A stretch of 62,306 nucleotides of DNA from positions 1-62,306 of the forward strand of contig PMLC01000039.1 in assembly GCA_003158745.1 (NCBI GenBank), in the 5' to 3' direction. The translations under genes and the position numbers were made by a program. Below are positions 42,611 through 51,451 of the stretch, one piece after another. The notes under the pieces were generated by a model. The model was not told where the DNA came from and ran no database searches. It worked only from the letters and a program-made list of their open reading frames with translations. The number at the start of each line of letters is the position of its first letter. Positions within the stretch are counted from its first letter, which is position 1. The stretch is from Acidobacteriota bacterium (GTDB lineage: Bacteria; Acidobacteriota; Thermoanaerobaculia; Thermoanaerobaculales; Thermoanaerobaculaceae).

Positions 42611-45091
42611 ATGCAGGACACGCTGACGCAAGGAGATCCGAACGCTTCCGACGCGCGCGGGCCGAACGGGTCGGGTGCGGGCCGGCGCGCTGCGCTGTTG
42701 ATCTCGGCGCTGCTCGCGGTCGGCCTGTTCAGCGGGGTACTTCTCCGGGGAGAGACTTTCTTCGAAAGGGACCTCGCCCTGATGCACCGCCCATACCGGG
42801 CGCTCCTCGCGCACCTCTGGACGGCTTCGGGTGGCCTTCCGATGTGGAACCCGCTTTCCAACATGGGCCGCGAATTTGCAGCCAACCCGCACTATGCGGT
42901 CTTCCATCCGCTGTCCCTTCTCTTCTTCCTCCTGCCCTGGGAACTCGCGTTCCGCCTCCAGGTGCTTCTCCCGTTGATCGGTACAGGCATCGCGATGTTC
43001 TTCTTCCTGAGGACCATTGGCATCGGGAGGCCGGCCTCTCGCACATGCGCGTTGGCCTGGGCGTTTGGAGGGCTGGCGCTCTCGCTCACGAACCTGCTGC
43101 CGATGCTCCTGACCGCCGCCCCGATCCCGGCGCTCGCCGCCTTTGCGATTCGGGTCGTGCGAGGAGGGGGACGTCTCGCCATTGCCGGTGCTTCCGCGTG
43201 CACGGCGCTCACCTGCGCCGGCGGAGAGCCGGCGACGCTGCTGGCCGGTGCCGCTATCACCGGAGCAGCCTGCTTCATCGAACTGCTGCACGCTCGGGGC
43301 CAGCGGTGTGGCAACCGCCCATTCCGCTCCGCCCTCCGTCTCGCGGGAGCGCTCGCTTTGGGCCTCGCCGCGGCCGCCGCCATACTCGTCCCTGCGATCC
43401 GGCTCGGCGCCAGGTCGAGCCGCGGCCACGGCTTGCCGAGCCGGCAGACCCTCGACTGGTCGTTCCCTTTGGCGAGGCTCGCCGAACTCGCACTGCCCCG
43501 GGCGCTCGGCCAGCCGGCCGCCAACGACCCCGAGGACTACTGGGGCTCGGACCTGTACCCCACCCGAAAGCACCCGCTTGTCTACTCCATCTACCCCGGT
43601 CTCCTCATCACGGCGCTCGCCGCGTCCGCTCTCGGTCGGCCGAGCGCTCGCCGCGCAGGCTGGGCCCTCGTGGCGGTCGCGGGCACGGTCGCGGCGGCCG
43701 GAGCCCAGACGCCCGTCTGGCGCATCCTCTCGGCATCCCTCCCGGTCCTCGGCGGTCTCCGCTTCCCGGAGAAGTGGGTCGTCATCCCGGTGTTCGCTCT
43801 GGTCGTGCTCGCGGCCGACCAACTGGACGAACTCCTCGATCGGGGCCGGCAAGCGTTCCGACGCACCTGCACGTACCTCGGATCGTTCGCGGCCGCCGCC
43901 GTGGCGCTCGGCGCCGTCGTCGCCGGAATCACTGCCCTCCGCGGCGCGGCCGTGTGGGAATTTCTCGGCCTCTCGCCTGGTGCAGCGAACCGTTTCGCCG
44001 ACGGAATCCCGAGAGACTGCGGCCTCCAGGCGGCGCTCGCCGCCACATACCTGCTGGCAGTCCTGTTGACCCGGCGCAACCCTGCGCGCGCGGCGTGCCT
44101 GCTCACTGCCGTGCTCGCCCTCGACCTTCTCCGCGCAGGAAAACCGCTCGTGCCCACCGAGGCACCCGAGGCCGCCGACGGCTCGGCGGGCGCAATTGCC
44201 CTGCGGACGCTCGAGGGCTCCCCCCGCGTGTTCAACCTCGCGGAGTGGCAGAACCTCGGCAAACCGAGGATCGACGCCGCGAGCGTTGCGGCGCCGGCCC
44301 GCTACGGCCTCGGGACCGCGTTCGACGTCGACCCGGATTTCACGCTTCCCCGCTGGTCCGTTCGCGCGACGGACCTGTTCTGGCGCGCCGTAAAACGCGA
44401 CCCCAGCATGATGTCGCCGTTGCTGGCGCGGCGCGGCGTCGCCTGGGTCTTGCAGGAACACCCGGCGTCAGCGGTCCGCCAGCGGGGGTCGGAGTCCACC
44501 GCCGGCACACCATCGCTGGAACTGGTTCCTGTGAAGGACCCGGCGCCGGCCGTCGCATGCGTGGACCGTATCGTCCGCTTCCAGGGAGACGCCGCGTGGC
44601 TGGCCGGCGTCGCGTCGCTGGGGCAGACATTGCGCACCGTGGCTCTGGCGGAGGAAAGCGACGCGGCCGCGCTCCCATTCCAACCCTCCCCGTGCACGGC
44701 GGCGCTGACCTCCGGCCGCCCCGGCCGGCTTACGGTCGAGGTCCTCGCACATGGACCCAACCCCTCAGTCCTGGCCGTCAACCAGTCGTGGCACCCCGGC
44801 TGGCGTGCTCAGATCGACGGGGAAAAATCCGACCTGGCACGCACCGACATCGACCTCTGCGCCATCGCCCTCCCGCCCGGAAAGCACAGGCTCGATCTCG
44901 TGTACACCGACGCCTGGCTGTCGGTTTCCTTGGCGATATCGGCTGCCGCCCTCATGGTCTGTGCGCTCCTCATTGCATCGACGCTCCTTCAAACGCGCAG
45001 TGAAAGCCAGCCCTGGCGCGGGCTCTTCTTTCGGGCCCTTCGGCAAATCCGGCAGCGAAAGACCCAGCCTGGTCAGAAGTTCCGGGTATAG
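42611..45091 (+). CDS. Large polytopic membrane protein, YfhO-like
   Basis: The product of about 826 aa has 11-13 hydrophobic segments in its first 500 residues, then a periplasmic-looking C-terminal part (about 530-770) and a last helix near 780. The first loop has FFERDLALMHRPYRALL and GLPMWNPLSNMG, the pattern of YfhO-type proteins, GT-C-like enzymes associated with glycosylation of lipoteichoic acids or other surface glycans. The donor and acceptor are unknown here. The 3' end overlaps the convergent SH3/TonB lipoprotein gene by 19 nt. A TTG at 42593 is an alternative start. Confidence 0.8.
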   Translation: MQDTLTQGDPNASDARGPNGSGAGRRAALLISALLAVGLFSGVLLRGETFFERDLALMHRPYRALLAHLWTASGGLPMWNPLSNMGREFAANPHYAVFHPLSLLFFLLPWELAFRLQVLLPLIGTGIAMFFFLRTIGIGRPASRTCALAWAFGGLALSLTNLLPMLLTAAPIPALAAFAIRVVRGGGRLAIAGASACTALTCAGGEPATLLAGAAITGAACFIELLHARGQRCGNRPFRSALRLAGALALGLAAAAAILVPAIRLGARSSRGHGLPSRQTLDWSFPLARLAELALPRALGQPAANDPEDYWGSDLYPTRKHPLVYSIYPGLLITALAASALGRPSARRAGWALVAVAGTVAAAGAQTPVWRILSASLPVLGGLRFPEKWVVIPVFALVVLAADQLDELLDRGRQAFRRTCTYLGSFAAAAVALGAVVAGITALRGAAVWEFLGLSPGAANRFADGIPRDCGLQAALAATYLLAVLLTRRNPARAACLLTAVLALDLLRAGKPLVPTEAPEAADGSAGAIALRTLEGSPRVFNLAEWQNLGKPRIDAASVAAPARYGLGTAFDVDPDFTLPRWSVRATDLFWRAVKRDPSMMSPLLARRGVAWVLQEHPASAVRQRGSESTAGTPSLELVPVKDPAPAVACVDRIVRFQGDAAWLAGVASLGQTLRTVALAEESDAAALPFQPSPCTAALTSGRPGRLTVEVLAHGPNPSVLAVNQSWHPGWRAQIDGEKSDLARTDIDLCAIALPPGKHRLDLVYTDAWLSVSLAISAAALMVCALLIASTLLQTRSESQPWRGLFFRALRQIRQRKTQPGQKFRV

Positions 45092-45684
45092 GTGTAGATG
45101 AACGGCGCGGGCTTGCAGTTGCGGATCGGCGGCGCAAACTGGAACGCTCTCACTTCGGTCAGCGCACGCTCGAGAAGCTCGGGGGCGCCCGTCGTGTCCT
45201 GCACGACTCTGGTCGAAGCGACGCTCCCCGACGAGCTCACCGTCGCCTCGATGACGACCCTGCCGATCGCGGCGCCCTGGTTGAAGGAGAGCGGAACGTC
45301 CGACAAGAGCTCCGCGTTCGCCTTGTCTCCCGGGCAGAGCTCGTCCTTCCTGACGTACGCGCCGCTCACCCACCCGCTCGTGCCGTCCGCCAGCTTGACC
45401 TGGACCCAATCCTCGTCACGGCCGAGCACGAGCAGCCGTTCGCCCTTCTTCACCCGAGCCACGGTCGCGCCGGCGGTGGTCGGCTGCGAGCGCACGTTGA
45501 GCCTGCTGGCCGTGACGCGGACGGTCTCCTCGGGTGGCACCGGCTTCGCTTTGGCGGCGGGAGCCACCTCGACGGGCGCGGAGGCCGGCGGGGGAGGCGG
45601 CGCGGCGGTCTTGCAGCCCCCGATCAGGCCGAGCAGAATGGGCACGAACAGAACGGCAACGGATCTCGGGGTCGTGGTCTTCAC
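45073..45684 (-). CDS. Lipoprotein with SH3b and TonB C-terminal-like domains
   Basis: The 203-aa product has a lipoprotein signal (hydrophobic stretch ending LIGGC), a Pro/Ala-rich spacer and a bacterial SH3 domain (about 50-110; SRLNVRSQPTTAGATVARV, GWVSGAYV). The C-terminal domain (about 120-203) resembles TonB/energy-transducing domains (GRVVIEATVSSSGSVAS, AFQFAPP). TonB-like domains without the membrane anchor occur in many periplasmic proteins. The GTG start at 45684 lies seven nt after a CAGAAT hexamer; an ATG three codons upstream is possible. Confidence 0.8.
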   Translation of the reverse strand: MKTTTPRSVAVLFVPILLGLIGGCKTAAPPPPPASAPVEVAPAAKAKPVPPEETVRVTASRLNVRSQPTTAGATVARVKKGERLLVLGRDEDWVQVKLADGTSGWVSGAYVRKDELCPGDKANAELLSDVPLSFNQGAAIGRVVIEATVSSSGSVASTRVVQDTTGAPELLERALTEVRAFQFAPPIRNCKPAPFIYTYTRNF

Positions 45685-45775
45685 AACCGCCATTCTGGCG
45701 ACCGCATGAGGGGACATACGACACGCCCGCCCACCTGTCTTTGTCTTGCTGTCAGCTTCGGTGGGGGGCAGCGCC

Positions 45776-46609
45776 TCAAGCGCCCGTCGCTCCTTCTGCG
45801 CCCGGCAACGAACGGTCGCGGCGGACCGTGAAGCGCTCGTGGCCGTAGCGCTCACGCTGCAGCAGGTAGGCGCGCACCAGCTCTTCCGTTTTGAGGGCCG
45901 AGCGTTCGAACTCGGCCCCGAACGTCTTTGAGAACCCCGCCGCGATCGCGGCGGCGAGCACCTCGGGCGCCGGCGGCGTCCGGAGAAGGTCGCCGAGCGT
46001 CACCACGGCAGGTCGAAGCGACGAGTCGTCCTTCAACCCCAGGCAACCGGCCTGTAGGACGCCATCCCAGCGCTCGAGGATGGAACCGTGCTGCAGGATG
46101 GAGTTCCCAATACGCCGCATCGCCGACCCCACAAGCTTCCGCCCTCCCACCACCACCTCGCCGGCCGCCGGGCCGATGAAGCAGGGAATCGCCTGCGTCG
46201 GCTTGATGAGATCGCCCTCCGGCTGGCCCGATACTTCCGCCGGCACGCCCAGCGCGGTGAGGCCCGCCACAATGGCTCTGCAGATCGCCTGGTAGGCCGC
46301 CTGCAGGTCCTGCGTGAAAGGGCCCCTGCCTAGCGGCGCGAGGGCCGCGTACGTCAGCTCCAGATGGTGGAGCACGGCGCGCCCGCCCGTCGGGCGGCGC
46401 ACAACATCCACCCCGTGAGCGGCGCAGAACGCCGAATCGGCGGCCCCGAACGGCTGCGAGGAGCCGAGCGAGAGACAGGGGGGCGACCAGCGATACAGGC
46501 GCAGCACCGGCGCCGACCGTCCGGCGTCCACGACCTCGGCGAGCGCCTCGTCAACCGCCATGTTCCAGGCGCCCGGGTGCTCCCCGTCGAGGATCAGCCG
46601 CCACTTCAC
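45776..46609 (-). CDS. Lipoyl-pathway acyltransferase of the LplA/LipM family
   Basis: The 277-aa protein has the biotin/lipoate ligase fold: RLYRWSPPCLSLGSSQ near 37-52, RRPTGGRAVLHH at 71-82 and the catalytic lysine K158 in GGRKLVGSA. C143 in IPCFIGPAAGE stands at the position of the acyl-carrying cysteine of LipM octanoyltransferases, so octanoyl transfer from ACP is more likely than ATP-dependent lipoate ligation. No lipA lies in the window. The GTG at 46609 is preceded by TAGACT with seven nt between. Confidence 0.82.
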   Translation of the reverse strand: MKWRLILDGEHPGAWNMAVDEALAEVVDAGRSAPVLRLYRWSPPCLSLGSSQPFGAADSAFCAAHGVDVVRRPTGGRAVLHHLELTYAALAPLGRGPFTQDLQAAYQAICRAIVAGLTALGVPAEVSGQPEGDLIKPTQAIPCFIGPAAGEVVVGGRKLVGSAMRRIGNSILQHGSILERWDGVLQAGCLGLKDDSSLRPAVVTLGDLLRTPPAPEVLAAAIAAGFSKTFGAEFERSALKTEELVRAYLLQRERYGHERFTVRRDRSLPGAEGATGA

Positions 46610-46616
46610 GGCCCGC

Positions 46617-46622
46617 AGTCTA
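46617..46622 (-). promoter_or_regulatory. -10 hexamer TAGACT, predicted leaderless start
   Basis: On the minus strand TAGACT is followed by seven nt and the GTG of the LipM-like gene. Confidence 0.55.
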
Positions 46623-46736
46623 CCGCCCTCGCCAAACCCCACATCTCATCGCGCCGGACCGCTGAAGAGACCGGCGTCCGGGGTCACGGACCCGGGATCC
46701 ATAAACGCAAGGACGGCAGGGCACCGGAAGCATGCG

Positions 46737-46866
46737 TGCAGCCGCGCTGCCGAGAGTGGGCCAGATGCAAGGAAGATAAGCGGCGAGCGCCGCAGCATAG
46801 TCGGAGGCTATGTGAGGACGCGAGGCGCGAGCCTGACGCCCCAGATGGTCCGCTATCGGTGGCGCC
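46737..46866. repeat. 130-nt interspersed repeat, copy 2
   Basis: Aligned without gaps to 18141-18270 (17 differences). It abuts the stop of the minus-strand SDR, just as copy 1 abuts the response regulator. The stem here is CATAGTC/GGCTATG: one base pair is changed on both sides (C-G to A-T) and another becomes G-T, so pairing is preserved. Confidence 0.85.
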
Positions 46867-46868
46867 TT

Positions 46869-47618
46869 TCACAGCCCGGCGCCGCGGGCGACCACGGTGG
46901 CGCTCGCCTGTGCGACCGGCTTCACGACGATCTCGTCGATGTTGACGTGGGCCGGGCGCGTGACCGCCCACACGACGCAGTCGGCAATGTCCTCCGCGGT
47001 CAGAGGCGTCAGCCCCTGGTACACCGTGGCGGCACGCTCGGTGTCGCCCTTGAACCGCACGACCGAGAACTCGGTCTCCACCATGCCCGGGGCGACGTCG
47101 GTGACCCGGATAGGCTTGCCGGAGAGCTCGAGGCGCAGGGTTCGGGTGACCGCCACCGCCGCGTGCTTCGCGGCGGTGTAGCCGGCGCCGCCCGGGTACA
47201 CCTCCCGGCCGGCGATCGACGTGATGTTGACGATGTGCCCGCGCCCGGCCTCGAGCCTGGGCAGCAGGCCCTTGGTCACCCGCATCAGCCCGAGGACGTT
47301 GGCCTCGTACATCCACGCCCAGTCCTGATCGTTGGCCTGCGCCACCGGCCCGAGCCCATGCGCCCCGCCGGCGTTGTTGACGAGTACGTGCAACTGCTCC
47401 GGCACGGCGCCGCAGAACGCAACGACCGACGCGGCGTCGGTGACGTCGAGGGGCCGCGCGCTGCCGCCGATCTCCCGCGCGAGAGCCTCCAGCCGGTTCA
47501 CCCGCCGTGCGCCGACAATCACCAGGTACCCGACCGCGGCCAACGCCCGGGCCGTCGCCGCACCGATTCCGCTGCTCGCACCGGTGACCACCGCCACCTT
47601 CCGCTCTGCCCCGCTCAT
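46869..47618 (-). CDS. Short-chain dehydrogenase/reductase (YdfG-like)
   Basis: The 249-aa classical SDR has TGASSGIG at 12-19, NNAG near 82, the catalytic serine in NITSIAG near 140 and YTAAK near 152. PGMVETEFSVVRFKGD resembles NADP-dependent 3-hydroxy acid dehydrogenases (YdfG). The exact substrate is open. GGAGG lies four nt upstream of the ATG. Confidence 0.88.
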   Translation of the reverse strand: MSGAERKVAVVTGASSGIGAATARALAAVGYLVIVGARRVNRLEALAREIGGSARPLDVTDAASVVAFCGAVPEQLHVLVNNAGGAHGLGPVAQANDQDWAWMYEANVLGLMRVTKGLLPRLEAGRGHIVNITSIAGREVYPGGAGYTAAKHAAVAVTRTLRLELSGKPIRVTDVAPGMVETEFSVVRFKGDTERAATVYQGLTPLTAEDIADCVVWAVTRPAHVNIDEIVVKPVAQASATVVARGAGL

Positions 47619-47700
47619 GGTTCCTCCACTACGACGACGGGCGGACGAAGGCGTCCGCCGCGCAAGAGAGTAGCGCAGCTCGCCGCCCCTTTTGCAGAAC

Positions 47701-49497
47701 TCACCTGCAGAACTTCCTGACCGTGTCGTACGGGGTGATGTCCACGAGATCGCCCGCGCTCACCTGCTCCTTGACCGACCGCCAGAACTCCACCGTGAAG
47801 AGGTCGGAGTGGACAAGCTCGAACACCCCCTTCAGCCGCTGCGGGATGCCGGAGTAGTTTCGCATCTCGTCTACGAAGAAGTCGCGGGACGTCGCTACGA
47901 TCCTCTCCTCCTCGGGCGTGAACTCGTCGCTCTCCTCGAAGGCACGCGGCTTGTGAGCGAAGCTCGCGCTCTCGATCGGGATCACATCGTCGTAGTCGAA
48001 CAGCACGACCCTTCCCCGCCTGGTCACGCCGTAGTTCCAGGTGTTGAAGAGATCGCTCGGGAAGATCCCGCTCGCCGCCAGGTCCTTCAGGAAGCACCCG
48101 AAATCCAAGATCGTGAGCCGCAGCGTCTCCGGGTCGCGTTCCTGGTCGAAGAAGATCGGCAGCGGCGTCACCTTGCGCTGAACGTAGAGGTGCCGGAGGA
48201 CCACGTGGTCGTCCTCGAGACTCACAAGGTCCCGCGCCGTTTCCAGAAGTTCACTCAGCAACCCATCGTCGAAACGCTCCCGCCGGAAGCGCAGGTTCTC
48301 GAACTCCTGCGTGTCCACGAGCCGGCCCACGCGGTCGCGCCGGCACACGAACGCGTACTGTTCCATCACATCGCCCCTGGAGCTCGTCTTGTCGGTGACC
48401 GCGACGCTGCGGACGAAGCACGGCCTGTCCTTGATGACCTTGAAGACGTAGCTGTAGGCCGGCATGGTGAACACACTCATCACCGCGCCTTCCTTGCCGG
48501 GAGCGATGACGAACCTCTGCCTGGACCGGTGGACGAACCTGTGCAGGTCACGGTAGAACTCGGTCTTCCCGTGCCGGTTGTAACCGATCGAGATGTAGAG
48601 CTCCGCCACCGGCTTCTCCGGGAGAATCGAGCGCAGGAACTCGATCAGCAGATCGTGTCTCTCGATGAGGACGTGGAAGGAGGAGAAGGCGAAGCTGAAG
48701 ACCTTGCTCACCTCCGGCTCGGTCAGCAGCACTGTGTCTACGAAGACACCTGAGCCGCCGTTGTAGAGCGGGAGCACCAGTGGGATCAGCCTGTCGCGCG
48801 CGACGATGCGGCCCACGAGGTACGCCGCCTTGTTGCGGTAGAAGGGGGACCGGATCACCTCGATCCGGAAATCCCCTCCCCGCGCCACGACCGGCCAGAG
48901 GTACAGGTCGATCTCGGCCGCGACTCTTGCCGCGTCACGTTCGGCGTCCTGGTAGGGAGGCGTGAACCTGTAGTCGTGCAGGATGTTGCGAATGACCAGC
49001 CTGGTTTCACGACCGCCGGTGTAGGCGCGAAAGACGGGCTCGGGCGGCCCGACCTCAACCGGTCTCGGGTACCAGTGGAAGAACTCGATCCGCCGGTTGA
49101 TCCCGACCGTGCTGAAGACCGTGCGCGTCACCGAGTTGAAGAACGTCCTGGCGAGCTCGGCGTGGTGGCGCCCTCGGATCAGGCCCCCAAACCGTTCTTT
49201 GATGGCCTCCCAGAGCTGCTCCTCCCGGAGGTCGGGTCCGAGGAGTTCCTCGACCGCTGATGCGACGTCCTTCAGGACCTTGTCATAGAGGTCCAGGCGC
49301 TCCAGCGCGTCCTCGTGGCGGCCCTTCCAGTCAAGGCTCTGGAACCGCCACCTGGCCCGCTTGGTGATGCTCACGAACTCATCGGTGTAGATCTCGAAAC
49401 CGCGCCTGATCCGGGCGGCCGCTGCACCAGCCGACTCGGACGCCCTCGCGGAGTCCTTCCTCTTGACGGGCTCGGGTCCGGTGTGCCTTGGTTTCAC
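47701..49497 (-). CDS. aceK: Isocitrate dehydrogenase kinase/phosphatase
   Basis: The 598-aa product matches AceK over its whole length: IYTDEFVSITKRARWRFQ at the N-terminus, GRHHAELARTFFNS, RNKAAYLVGRIV, and the C-terminal catalytic region DLFNTWNYGVTRRGRVVLFDYDD. The enzyme switches isocitrate dehydrogenase off and on to divert carbon to the glyoxylate shunt. No aceA, aceB or icd lies in this window, unlike the aceBAK operon of enterobacteria. The GTG start is preceded by CATACT with six nt between. Confidence 0.95.
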   Translation of the reverse strand: MKPRHTGPEPVKRKDSARASESAGAAAARIRRGFEIYTDEFVSITKRARWRFQSLDWKGRHEDALERLDLYDKVLKDVASAVEELLGPDLREEQLWEAIKERFGGLIRGRHHAELARTFFNSVTRTVFSTVGINRRIEFFHWYPRPVEVGPPEPVFRAYTGGRETRLVIRNILHDYRFTPPYQDAERDAARVAAEIDLYLWPVVARGGDFRIEVIRSPFYRNKAAYLVGRIVARDRLIPLVLPLYNGGSGVFVDTVLLTEPEVSKVFSFAFSSFHVLIERHDLLIEFLRSILPEKPVAELYISIGYNRHGKTEFYRDLHRFVHRSRQRFVIAPGKEGAVMSVFTMPAYSYVFKVIKDRPCFVRSVAVTDKTSSRGDVMEQYAFVCRRDRVGRLVDTQEFENLRFRRERFDDGLLSELLETARDLVSLEDDHVVLRHLYVQRKVTPLPIFFDQERDPETLRLTILDFGCFLKDLAASGIFPSDLFNTWNYGVTRRGRVVLFDYDDVIPIESASFAHKPRAFEESDEFTPEEERIVATSRDFFVDEMRNYSGIPQRLKGVFELVHSDLFTVEFWRSVKEQVSAGDLVDITPYDTVRKFCR

Positions 49498-49503
49498 GAA
49501 ACA

Positions 49504-49509
49504 AGTATG
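49504..49509 (-). promoter_or_regulatory. -10-like hexamer CATACT, predicted leaderless start
   Basis: On the minus strand CATACT is followed by six nt and the GTG of aceK. The first base deviates from the TANNNT pattern. Confidence 0.4.
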
Positions 49510-49561
49510 CGCCTGACCCCCGCGCGCGCGTCCCGCGCGGAAGGCGCTCGCTCCGGCGCAA

Positions 49562-51148
49562 TCAGTCCCACTTTTTCAGACGCGGCCAGATCTGTTGCAG
49601 AGTCCACCCTTTGGGTTTCCGGCAGAGGAAGACCGTGAAGTGCTCTTGAGCCATTGCGTAAGGGTGCCCCACCTCCGCCACCGCCTCCACCCGGTCGAAC
49701 CAGCGCTCCACGGCCCGGCGGTCGTCACCGAGCACGATCATGCACTCGCCGGTGTACTCTCGCGGCCCCCAGGTCCAGTAGGACACGTGTCCGCCGATCG
49801 CCTTGGGGAGGCCGAGCTTCGGGCCGTAGAAGTCAATCGAGCCAGACTGGCCGTAGTGGTTGCCGAAGATCGCGCACTTGGACCGTTCCTCAAGAGGCAG
49901 CGAGCGGTAGACCTTCGCAACGGTCTCTGCCATCTCCGGCCACCCGAATCTGTCGGCGAACAGCTGCGGCAGGGCGCTGGTCGTGCGGTGCTCGATCCTC
50001 GGCTGGTCCAGGTGAATGGCGTGCGTGTAGCGGATGTACGTTTCGGGAGCCAGGATCGGCATGGCCAGCGGCGCCAGCACGGCACCGGACCCGGCTACAA
50101 GAACCACGTACGCCGCTTTCACCCAGCCCCGACCGGGCCGCGCCAACCACCCCTCGAGCGCCACGGCACCTGCGGCGAAGAGCATCGGGTAGGCGGGAAG
50201 GAGGTAGTAGACGCGGCCGTGCACCGCCAGCAGCATCCCGATGGCGATCAGGTACGCGAGTCCGAGCCCCCGGAACTCCCTCCATTCCCGACGCACGACC
50301 AGGTTCCACAGGCCGACAAGCCACACCGGGGCGGCCAGCGGCCCCATGAAGATGAACTGCTGGGCCAAGAACTGGATCGATGAGAGCTCGATGTTGCGTT
50401 GGTTGCGACGGATGTTGGCGAGCATCTCGAGGTGCGGAAAGTGGTGCTGGATCATCCAGAGCAGGTTCGGCAGGAAGATCAGATACGCGACCACGCCCCC
50501 GAGCAGGAACCAGCGGTTCGCCATCAGCCGCCGCCCGGACGTCAGCAGCACGCCGACGACCACGGCGAAGCCGAATAGCAGCACCGTGTGCTTGTTCTCG
50601 AGACCAACGCCGGCGAGGACCCCGAACGCGAGCCACAGCCTGGCGTTGCCCGTCCGGATGATGCGGATCAGCACGAAAGCGCACCCCATCCAGATCAGCG
50701 GCTCGACCGAGTTCATGGAAAGGTAGCTGCCAACCAAGAGATACGCCGGCGCGAGGGTGACCGTCAGCGCGGCCAGCCCCTGAGCGAAGCGCTTCCCGCC
50801 CAGCTCCCGCACGATGGCACCGGTGAGCAGCACGATCCCGGCGCCGGCCAGCGCGGGGAAGAGGCGGATTGCCAGCATCGAATCCCCGAAAACGGCCCGG
50901 GCGAGGAACGCCTGCAGCGCGGTCAGCGGCGGCATGTCCACGAACCCCCAGGCGAGGTGCTCACCGCACGCCAGGAAGTACAACTCGTCCGTGAACAGCC
51001 CGTAGACGCCGGAGGTGGCGAGACGAAGGAGGAGGGTGGCGGCTGCGATGGCCGCCACGATCGCGGGGCCGCCGGTCCAGCTATTCGCCGGCGCGCTCGG
51101 CGTCATCGCGCCGCGTGATTCGGGGTGCCCTGCCTCCGTTGCGCTCAT
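49562..51148 (-). CDS. GT39/ArnT-type membrane glycosyltransferase
   Basis: The product of about 528 aa is a polytopic GT-C glycosyltransferase with roughly 11 hydrophobic helices. The first loop has the acidic motif FTDELYFLACGEHLAWGFVDMPPL, typical of the PMT_2/ArnT group that uses polyprenyl-phosphate sugars. The C-terminal part is a soluble domain of about 130 residues. The GT2 enzyme at 55299 could make such a donor. The start is uncertain: ATG at 51148 follows AGGG, and an ATG at 51106 is possible. Confidence 0.82.
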   Translation of the reverse strand: MSATEAGHPESRGAMTPSAPANSWTGGPAIVAAIAAATLLLRLATSGVYGLFTDELYFLACGEHLAWGFVDMPPLTALQAFLARAVFGDSMLAIRLFPALAGAGIVLLTGAIVRELGGKRFAQGLAALTVTLAPAYLLVGSYLSMNSVEPLIWMGCAFVLIRIIRTGNARLWLAFGVLAGVGLENKHTVLLFGFAVVVGVLLTSGRRLMANRWFLLGGVVAYLIFLPNLLWMIQHHFPHLEMLANIRRNQRNIELSSIQFLAQQFIFMGPLAAPVWLVGLWNLVVRREWREFRGLGLAYLIAIGMLLAVHGRVYYLLPAYPMLFAAGAVALEGWLARPGRGWVKAAYVVLVAGSGAVLAPLAMPILAPETYIRYTHAIHLDQPRIEHRTTSALPQLFADRFGWPEMAETVAKVYRSLPLEERSKCAIFGNHYGQSGSIDFYGPKLGLPKAIGGHVSYWTWGPREYTGECMIVLGDDRRAVERWFDRVEAVAEVGHPYAMAQEHFTVFLCRKPKGWTLQQIWPRLKKWD

Positions 51149-51385
51149 GCCCAGCCCTCCGACATCCGGCTCTGCGGATCCGCTTCGTACAAGGGTACGC
51201 GAGACTCCTCCAAGAGTTACGGGCCGACGGCGACGGTTGCCACGGAAACCCCCGCCGCCCTTCGCGCCATCTTGCGACATGCGCAGCGTGAGCCTGACTG
51301 GAATGGGTTGTCGTCCTTCATCGAGAACAGGCCATCAGCGGGCGTCTCGCAACCTGGATGGCTCTCTGAATTCAGGAATTGGCGC

Positions 51386-51414
51386 TTGTCTTTTTGCGGG
51401 TGGGCCGGTACGCT
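51386..51414 (+). promoter_or_regulatory. Promoter of the aminotransferase gene
   Basis: TTGTCT and TACGCT are separated by 17 nt, giving a transcript start near 51421 and a leader of about 31 nt with an AGGAGG site. The remaining divergent space (51149-51385) shows nothing I can identify. Confidence 0.55.
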
Positions 51415-51451
51415 CGCTGACCGTCCGGGACGCCCGGGCTCAGGAGGCGAG

